Shown: in pieces, positions 54,878 through 60,179 of the stretch
Position numbering within the stretch: the first letter of the stretch is position 1
How the letters are laid out: every line of letters starts with the position of its first letter
DNA from: Chitinophagaceae bacterium
GTDB lineage: Bacteria > Bacteroidota > Bacteroidia > Chitinophagales > UBA10324
Assembly: GCA_947474435.1 (NCBI GenBank)
Contig: CANJII010000022.1
Location: 1 to 60,179, forward strand
DNA: 60,179 nucleotides
Reading direction: 5' to 3'
Notes under the pieces: model-generated
Database searches by the model: none
What the model was told of the DNA's origin: nothing
What the model saw: only the letters and a program-made list of their open reading frames with translations
Position numbers and translations under genes: made by a program

Positions 54878-55203
54878 GGCAATAAAACTACTTGCGAAAT
54901 GTTAAGTGTAAAATTTGGAGTTAAATAATTATTCACGGTTATGATTTTGTTTACAGAGGAAGAAATAAGAGCGTTGAAAAATTCTGCTTTTGTGCTTTCA
55001 ATTTCATTCAGGTATTCATTCTATATAACAACTGCATTAATTTGATGTAAGGGTTCGCAGTACTTGCTGGATAACTGGTTAAAGTTTGTGCCGGTAAAAT
55101 TGATAAATTGATAATTGATAGTGGATAGAAAAAATATTGTCATCACAAAAAGTCGTGTTGGTAAAAACACCACACACGGGCTTGGGTTGTTTATATTTGT
55201 TAA
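54878..55203. other. Gene-free spacer after PMT-TPR copy B
   Basis: About 326 bases of AT-rich DNA with stops in all frames. It holds a TATATTTG box near its right end (55192-55199) and an ACACCACACACGGG stretch, but no gene-like frame. The T9SS tail remnant begins just after it. Confidence 0.5.
55192..55199 (+). promoter_or_regulatory. -7 promoter box before the tail remnant
   Basis: TATATTTG ends 4 bases before the ATG of a 49-codon frame (55204). The same transcript would reach the propeller gene at 55360 after a 150-base leader. Confidence 0.5.
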
Positions 55204-55353
55204 ATGTTTAAAAGATCGAACACCAACAAAAGCCAACTAAGAAAGGGAAATTCAAGCATTGACATTAAGCATCAATTACCTGATGGTATTTACTTAATTT
55301 CTATCGTTACATCACAAGTCAATTTAAATTCATCAATAATTATTCAAAAGTAG
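55204..55353 (+). pseudogene. Orphan T9SS sorting-signal tail (duplicated 3' end)
   Basis: A 49-codon frame whose last ~39 residues read QLRKGNSSIDIKHQLPDGIY then LISIVTSQVN, ending SSIIIQK. They match the end of the next gene's product, LSKGNSNIDIKHQLPDGIY then LVSLVTTQAR, ending STIVVQKQ. DNA similarity is also evident. There is no signal peptide, so it cannot be exported as it stands. It is probably the 3' remnant of a tandem-duplicated cargo gene, though translation of the short frame cannot be excluded because a promoter box lies just upstream. Confidence 0.72.
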
Positions 55354-55359
55354 AAAGCA

Positions 55360-56751
55360 ATGAAAAAAATTCTTTTGCTCCTTATCTTTCATTTTTCACT
55401 TTTCATTTTTCATTCCAATGCTCAGCAATACTGGCACAGAGTAAAAGGAGGTTGCGGGCAAGCTGGCGCAGGTGATGCAGTTATTTCATTGGTAGTAGAT
55501 TCAACCAACAACTTGCTCTATGCAGGAGGAAATTTTAATACAATTGACAATTCTATAGGATGTGATGCAATTGGAAGTTGGGATGGAAATAACTGGTCAA
55601 CCAATACAAGCTTTAATTCAAATCCGTCAACAAAGAGAATAATATTTTTTCAAAACATGTTATTTATTTCTTCTTCAACACAAAATGATGGAGGTATTTT
55701 TTATAATACTGGAGGCAGCAACTGGCAGAATTTAGCAAATATGAATAGCCAGGTGCAATGCCTGTGTATTTACCACAACAAACTCTATGTAGGTGGGGAT
55801 TTCACAACTGTGAATGGCATGTCAGCAAGTTTTATTGCCTGTTATGATGGCACTAACTGGAATACACTTGGCAGTGGCATTTGGTGTACCCAATTCCCAG
55901 GTCATGTTACTGCCATGTGTGTGTGGAATGATAAACTGATAGCAGGTGGTTCATTCGACAAGGCAGGCGGGTTAACCGTTCACAGTGTTGCCGCATGGAA
56001 CGATACTACTTGGAGTGATGTGGGGTGGGGGGTAGTTGATTCAGGTGCTACAAATGTTGCTGATGTTTATGCACTGTGTGTTCATGATAGTGATTTGATC
56101 GTGGGTGGTACAATAAGCCATGCAGATGGATTACCAGTGAACAACATTTGCCGCTTCAATGGTAGCAATTGGTTTGCATTAGGGGCGGGGGTTGATGCAA
56201 ATGTTTATTCGCTGCTTTCATTTAAAGGTAAATTAAATGTTGGTGGAGAGTTTGAAATCGCTGGCGGCATTAGTGCAAGTCGTTTTGCATATTGGAACGA
56301 TACCACTTGGGCAACTACTTATGGCGGCGGGGTATTTAATAGTGTTTTTGCTATGGCAGTTTATGACTCGGTATTATATATTGGCGGTTTATTCGGTTAC
56401 ATTGGAAATGTAAATTGCAATCACATTGCTGCCTTGTATGATTACCCTGATTCATCTGTTTCAATAAATGAAGTTGAAAGTTCAGTTGAAAGTGATGCAT
56501 CCATATTATGTTACCCCAACCCATCGGAAGATAAATTCAATATTGAAGTAAAAAATATTCAAATGGATTGCGAAGCCATTCTCTCAATCACTGATTTGCT
56601 GGGGAAGAAATTATTAGAGAAAAGTATTAGTTTAAGCAAGGGCAATTCAAACATTGACATTAAGCATCAGTTGCCTGATGGTATTTATTTAGTTTCACTT
56701 GTTACTACTCAAGCCAGATTACATTCAACAATTGTTGTTCAAAAGCAATAA
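55360..56751 (+). CDS. Secreted beta-propeller protein with T9SS type A sorting domain
   Basis: 463 residues: signal peptide (to ~residue 21, FHSNAQ), then repeats of about 45 residues with a WDG.NW, LYAGGNF, GGDF/GGSF pattern (for example KLYVGGDFTTVNGMSASFI, DLIVGGTISHADGLPVNNI, YIGGLFGYIGNVNCNHIA). This is a kelch-like or Rax2-like propeller. The last ~85 residues are a type A sorting domain (CYPNPSEDKFNIEV, SITDLLGKKLLEKS, LPDGIYLVSLV, STIVVQKQ). Cell-surface cargo of T9SS. Its tail exists in a second, broken copy directly upstream. Confidence 0.9.
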   Translation: MKKILLLLIFHFSLFIFHSNAQQYWHRVKGGCGQAGAGDAVISLVVDSTNNLLYAGGNFNTIDNSIGCDAIGSWDGNNWSTNTSFNSNPSTKRIIFFQNMLFISSSTQNDGGIFYNTGGSNWQNLANMNSQVQCLCIYHNKLYVGGDFTTVNGMSASFIACYDGTNWNTLGSGIWCTQFPGHVTAMCVWNDKLIAGGSFDKAGGLTVHSVAAWNDTTWSDVGWGVVDSGATNVADVYALCVHDSDLIVGGTISHADGLPVNNICRFNGSNWFALGAGVDANVYSLLSFKGKLNVGGEFEIAGGISASRFAYWNDTTWATTYGGGVFNSVFAMAVYDSVLYIGGLFGYIGNVNCNHIAALYDYPDSSVSINEVESSVESDASILCYPNPSEDKFNIEVKNIQMDCEAILSITDLLGKKLLEKSISLSKGNSNIDIKHQLPDGIYLVSLVTTQARLHSTIVVQKQ

Positions 56752-56772
56752 CCTGTAATGCAGTGCAAAATT

Positions 56773-58911
56773 TTACTTCATCATATCCATCATTACCTGC
56801 GAAGCTTCGTTCAGGTAAATATCTTTCTTCAGGTATTTTAATAGTTCCTTGTTGCGGGCAATGTAGGTGGAGTCGCTTTCTATTCTGGTAAGATCAACAG
56901 TTAAATTAGAAATATCTAAACCGGTTAATGTTTTTTCCAATTCATCGTATTTTTTCTTTTCTTCTTTTTGTAGCGTTTGTTCAGCCCGGTACTTATCAAT
57001 ATTAAGCGATACCTGTGTTGCATCTCTATCCTTTTTTAATTCAACTGATTCTTCTTCAATTAATGTAAAAGCCTTTTGTTCGTTTACTCTTTTTTCGCTG
57101 TTGGTTTTTAATTTCTCAATATTAAAACTCTCCTTGCTTTTTGTTATTGGAGTTGGTTTTATTTCGTCCCATTGCAGCGGAAAATCTTCCTGCTTTTCAC
57201 CGTATTTAATTTTGCTGTAGGCATCAGGCAAAATAATATCGGGCGTAACGCCACGCAATTGTGTGGATGCGCCACTCACGCGATAAAATTTCTGCATGGT
57301 AATTTTTACTGAGCCGAGTGGTTTCATGGTGTTGTATGTAGTATTCACCATATCATCCATGTTGTACATGCGCTGTACAGTTCCTTTTCCGAATGAAGTA
57401 GTGCTGCCTATAATTACACCGCGGTTATAATCCTGAACAGCAGCGGCCAGAATTTCTGAAGCTGAGGCGCTGTTCTCATTTACCATTACTTCAAATGGTC
57501 CATCATAAGTTACGCTTGGATCTTTGTCGGAGTAAAGAGTTGGATTTGCATCGCGACCTTTCACCTGCACCACTGGACCTTGCGGTATAAATAGTCCCAT
57601 CATTTCCACAACACTTTCCAATGAGCCACCACCGTTGTCGCGCAAATCGAGTATTACACCTTTTGCTCCTGCGGTTTTTAATTTTTCCAGTTCAGTTTTT
57701 ATATCGTCGGCACAATCGCGACCACCGCCACCACTGAAGTCGGCATAAAATCCGGGAAGTCTGATGTAGCCTATTTTCTTTTCGTTGTTAATGATGAACG
57801 ATTGCGCGTAAGTATCTTCCAGCACTATCACATCGCGAATGAGAGTGATGACTTCGAAAGTTGCATCTGGTTTTTTAACAGTCAATCGAACTTCAGTTCC
57901 TTTTTTTCCTCTGATCAACTGAATGGCTTTGTCTAATCTCATTTCTGAAACATCAACCGGTTCGGCTGCACCTTGCGCCACTTTTACAATAATGTCTCCT
58001 GGTTTTAATCTTCCATCGCGATAGGAGGGACTCCCTGGAACAATACTGCTTACTTTTATTTCATCGTCTTTCTGTTGCAACTGTGCTCCGATTCCTTCGA
58101 GCTTTCCACTCATGGCTATATCGAAATTTGCTTTATCGGCAGGCGGAAAAAATTCGGTATGCGGATCCTGCACATTGGCGAAACAACCTACATACAAATT
58201 GAAACGATCAGTGCGGTCTAACTCTCCTAAATTTTTAAAAGCATCGTCAGTACTCTTCAATACTTTTTTACGCGCTTCTTTCTCCAAATCTTCATCTGTT
58301 TTTTTTCCGGCAGCGGAGGTGTCATCTTTTGCCTTTGCTTTGTCTCTGGCTTCTAACATATCGTTATAACGAACCAGTGTTTGATACTTTACTGATTTGC
58401 GCCATGCATCTTTTAATTCGGTTGCATTTTTTGCATATTGAATTTTATCGCCATCGGTTTCAATTGTTTCGTCTTCTTTAAAACTGAATTGCTGTTCGAG
58501 ATACGATGCATAATAAGTTTTGGCCTCGGCAAATCGCTTTTCGTAAATGGTGTTTGCTTTGTCAAAAAATTCAAGTGAAGCATCATTCAGCTGATCGTCA
58601 ATTTTTTCTTTGTACCTGCTTAGTTCATCAATATCAGATTGAAGGAAAAATTTTTTGCTGTTGTCCATTCTTTTCAGAAACAAATCGAATACGCGAACCG
58701 AAAATTTATCATCCACATTCTGCGGATTGAAATGCTGCGTTTGTATTCCCTGCATCACAACTTCCATTATCAACTGCTCCTTGGTTAGCTCGGCGGGTTT
58801 GCGTGTTAGTTTGTACGAAGCAAAAACACCAAGCACCAATAACATGGTTGCAACAAAAATTAATTGTGACCTGCGCATTTTATGGAAGAGATTAATTAAG
58901 GTTTGGTTCAT
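56773..58911 (-). CDS. prc: Carboxy-terminal processing protease (Tsp/Prc, family S41)
   Basis: 712 residues. A signal/anchor helix (~15-33), an N-terminal helical domain, a PDZ domain (~255-345: GIGAQLQQKDDEIKVSSIVPG), the S41 catalytic core and a C-terminal DUF3340-like helical region (~585-705). The Ser/Lys dyad is Ser483 (within SASASEILAAA) and Lys509 (SFGKGTV), with Asp494 between, paralleling E. coli Prc. It degrades or trims periplasmic proteins from the C-terminus. A -7 box ends 4 bases before the ATG. Confidence 0.95.
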   Translation of the reverse strand: MNQTLINLFHKMRRSQLIFVATMLLVLGVFASYKLTRKPAELTKEQLIMEVVMQGIQTQHFNPQNVDDKFSVRVFDLFLKRMDNSKKFFLQSDIDELSRYKEKIDDQLNDASLEFFDKANTIYEKRFAEAKTYYASYLEQQFSFKEDETIETDGDKIQYAKNATELKDAWRKSVKYQTLVRYNDMLEARDKAKAKDDTSAAGKKTDEDLEKEARKKVLKSTDDAFKNLGELDRTDRFNLYVGCFANVQDPHTEFFPPADKANFDIAMSGKLEGIGAQLQQKDDEIKVSSIVPGSPSYRDGRLKPGDIIVKVAQGAAEPVDVSEMRLDKAIQLIRGKKGTEVRLTVKKPDATFEVITLIRDVIVLEDTYAQSFIINNEKKIGYIRLPGFYADFSGGGGRDCADDIKTELEKLKTAGAKGVILDLRDNGGGSLESVVEMMGLFIPQGPVVQVKGRDANPTLYSDKDPSVTYDGPFEVMVNENSASASEILAAAVQDYNRGVIIGSTTSFGKGTVQRMYNMDDMVNTTYNTMKPLGSVKITMQKFYRVSGASTQLRGVTPDIILPDAYSKIKYGEKQEDFPLQWDEIKPTPITKSKESFNIEKLKTNSEKRVNEQKAFTLIEEESVELKKDRDATQVSLNIDKYRAEQTLQKEEKKKYDELEKTLTGLDISNLTVDLTRIESDSTYIARNKELLKYLKKDIYLNEASQVMMDMMK

Positions 58912-58915
58912 GTGG

Positions 58916-58923
58916 CAAATATA
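58916..58923 (-). promoter_or_regulatory. -7 promoter box for the S41 protease
   Basis: Minus strand TATATTTG, ending 4 bases before the ATG at 58911. This would give a leaderless or near-leaderless message. No -33 TTG at normal distance. Confidence 0.5.
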
Positions 58924-59116
58924 TGTGCTGATGATTTTCTTTCTGTTGTAAATGAATTAACAACACAAGAACGAAAAAAGAATAAATTGTTGTGCCGGAA
59001 ATTTTAATAATGAATTATTATTCAGTTAGCATATTTAGTTTTAATTATTCACCCAAAGAACGCTAAGGAGCAAATCAAAATAAAAAAATGAACTATATTA
59101 AAATTAGTGAAAATGT

Positions 59117-59153
59117 CTTTGAGTCTTTGCTTCTTATTTTGCTTTGCGTGAAA
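59117..59153. repeat. Intergenic TTTGAGTCTTTGC / TTTGCGTG repeat, copy 3
   Basis: TTTGAGTCTTTGCTTC followed by GCTTTGCGTGAAA. It is a degenerate relative of the copies at 35602 and 38935, here between the S41 protease and Mrp genes. CACCCAAAGAACGCTAAGGA at 59050-59069 reads as a further copy on the opposite strand. Confidence 0.45.
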
Positions 59154-59186
59154 ATAAATTGCAAGAAAATAAATCGCGTGAAAACA

Positions 59187-60179
59187 CTAATTCATTTTCA
59201 CCACTTCGGTAACCGGAATACTTGCATTGCGAATAGCAACCTGTCGTGCAACTTGATCGGAAAGGTCGGAAAAAATATTTCCGACAATGGAATTTTGATT
59301 TAAGACCGCAGGGACTCCTGAATCGCCACCTTCGCGGATGCTTTGCACAATGGGAACCTCGCCAAGGAATGGCACATTGTATTGATGAGCGAGTTTGTGT
59401 CCGCCACCCTTACCGAAAATGTAATATTTATTTTCAGGCAATTCAGCAGGAGTGAAGTAGGCCATGTTTTCAATTACGCCAAGAACAGGAACATTGATTG
59501 GTAATATGCTGAACATGCCGATTGCTTTTCGTGCATCAGCGAGCGCCACATCTTGCGGAGTGGTTACAATTACTACTCCGGTGAGCGGAACCAATTGCAC
59601 CAATGTTAATTGGATATCGCCTGTGCCGGGAGGAAGATCGATAACGAGGTAATCTAAATCGCCCCACTCGGCATCGGTCATGAACTGGCGAAGGGCAGAT
59701 GAAACCATTGGGCCACGCCACACTACTGCCTGTTCTTCATCAATTAATAATCCGATTGAGAGTGCTTTGATTCCGTAAGTTTCAATCGGCTGCATTAAAT
59801 GCTTTCCGTTTTCTTCCCGTACTCGTGGTCGCTCTCCTTTAATGTTGAGCATGATTGGAATACTTGGACCATAAATATCGGCATCAATGATTCCGACCTT
59901 CGAACCTTTTTTTGCTAAACCAAGTGCAAGATTAACTGCTACTGTTGATTTGCCAACTCCGCCTTTACCGGAAGCAACTGCAATAATGTTTTTTACTCCT
60001 GCGAGAATATTATCGCGATCGCGCAGTGTAGTGACTTTTGCATCCATCACAATATTAACTTCGGCCTGGTGAGAGACTAAAGCATGAATGGCATCAATGC
60101 AGTTTTTCTTTATTAATTCTTTGAGCGGACAAGCAGGAGTGGTGAGTGTAACGATGAATGAAATTTTATTTTCATCAAC
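59187..60179 (-). CDS. Mrp/ApbC-family iron-sulfur carrier ATPase (5' end outside window)
   Basis: Read on the minus strand, the frame is open to the window's right edge, so the true start lies beyond it. The GTG at 60050 is internal, because 43 more codons upstream encode a MIP18/DUF59 segment (VTLTTPACPLKELI). The P-loop ASGKGGVGKST, the IIDADIYGPSIP switch, LVIDLPPGTGD and ENMAYFTPAELPENKYYIFG are diagnostic for the Bacteroidota Mrp form. It delivers Fe-S clusters to apoproteins. 330 residues are visible of an expected ~360-370. Confidence 0.96.
   Translation of the reverse strand, partial: VDENKISFIVTLTTPACPLKELIKKNCIDAIHALVSHQAEVNIVMDAKVTTLRDRDNILAGVKNIIAVASGKGGVGKSTVAVNLALGLAKKGSKVGIIDADIYGPSIPIMLNIKGERPRVREENGKHLMQPIETYGIKALSIGLLIDEEQAVVWRGPMVSSALRQFMTDAEWGDLDYLVIDLPPGTGDIQLTLVQLVPLTGVVIVTTPQDVALADARKAIGMFSILPINVPVLGVIENMAYFTPAELPENKYYIFGKGGGHKLAHQYNVPFLGEVPIVQSIREGGDSGVPAVLNQNSIVGNIFSDLSDQVARQVAIRNASIPVTEVVKMN

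Overview
The window comes from an AT-rich (roughly 35-38% GC by eye), non-model Bacteroidota chromosome. Four things point there: secreted proteins with type IX secretion (T9SS) C-terminal sorting domains of both A and B type; SprB-type repeats; promoters of the Bacteroidota form TAnnTTTG; and lineage-typical families (long NusB, DUF5916, DUF5522, DUF3276/PUR, HYC_CC_PP, choice-of-anchor L, leucine dehydrogenase). Most of the window is ordinary chromosome. I see no phage, complete insertion sequence, CRISPR array or classical defence island.

Layout. 1-4.6 kb: end of a giant SprB-repeat adhesin (open at the left edge), tRNA-Leu(GAG) and two secreted proteins. 4.7-12.7 kb: TamB-like envelope protein, tsaD, thioesterase, SDR and pdhB. 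12.8-15.7 kb: Do-type periplasmic protease, dapF and a small Cys-rich DUF5522 protein. 15.7-18.8 kb: a probable metal-handling operon (HYC_CC_PP-like protein, TonB-dependent receptor, secreted heavy-metal-binding domain). 18.9-24 kb: rplS, nusB, leucine dehydrogenase, an ABC exporter and a PUR-family protein. 24.1-31.8 kb: lipoprotein, a frame-disrupted secreted protein, ubiX, a choice-of-anchor L protein, a GNAT-SRPBCC fusion, an RNA methyltransferase, a flavodoxin-like quinone reductase and an HI0933-type flavoprotein. 31.9-39.7 kb: C1 peptidase, a TPR histidine kinase/LuxR response regulator pair whose 5' end looks invaded by a palindromic repeat, a PQQ-like propeller protein, a lipoprotein and an outer-membrane barrel. 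39.8-44 kb: PhoU-like/PiT phosphate pair and a DUF5916 outer-membrane protein. 44.3-48.9 kb: MBL hydrolase, TMEM175-like channel, SnoaL-like and MOSC proteins, an MBL pseudogene, an LLM flavoprotein and DUF1761. 49-51 kb: a pseudogene of a carboxymethyl-hydroxymuconate isomerase, a small unknown and an exonuclease/GIY-YIG fusion. 51.2-54.9 kb: tandem PMT-TPR membrane proteins. 55-60 kb: an orphan sorting-tail fragment, a T9SS propeller protein, tail-specific protease and Mrp/ApbC (open at the right edge).

The most informative observations are evolutionary. There is a clean frame break at an A9 tract (24.93 kb) with an intact 68-codon continuation, and a GNAT-SRPBCC fusion that one base at an A8 tract would turn into two ATGA-overlapping genes. 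Two gene remnants (CHMI-type isomerase and MBL hydrolase) were found by reading frames across stops, and a duplicated sorting-signal tail sits upstream of its probable parent. A palindromic repeat abuts the signal peptide of a histidine kinase. Several -7 boxes end only 4-7 nt before the start codon, which would give leaderless or nearly leaderless mRNAs. I found no wholly new system. The strongest functional unit of limited characterisation is the Cys-rich metal operon at 15.7-18.8 kb.
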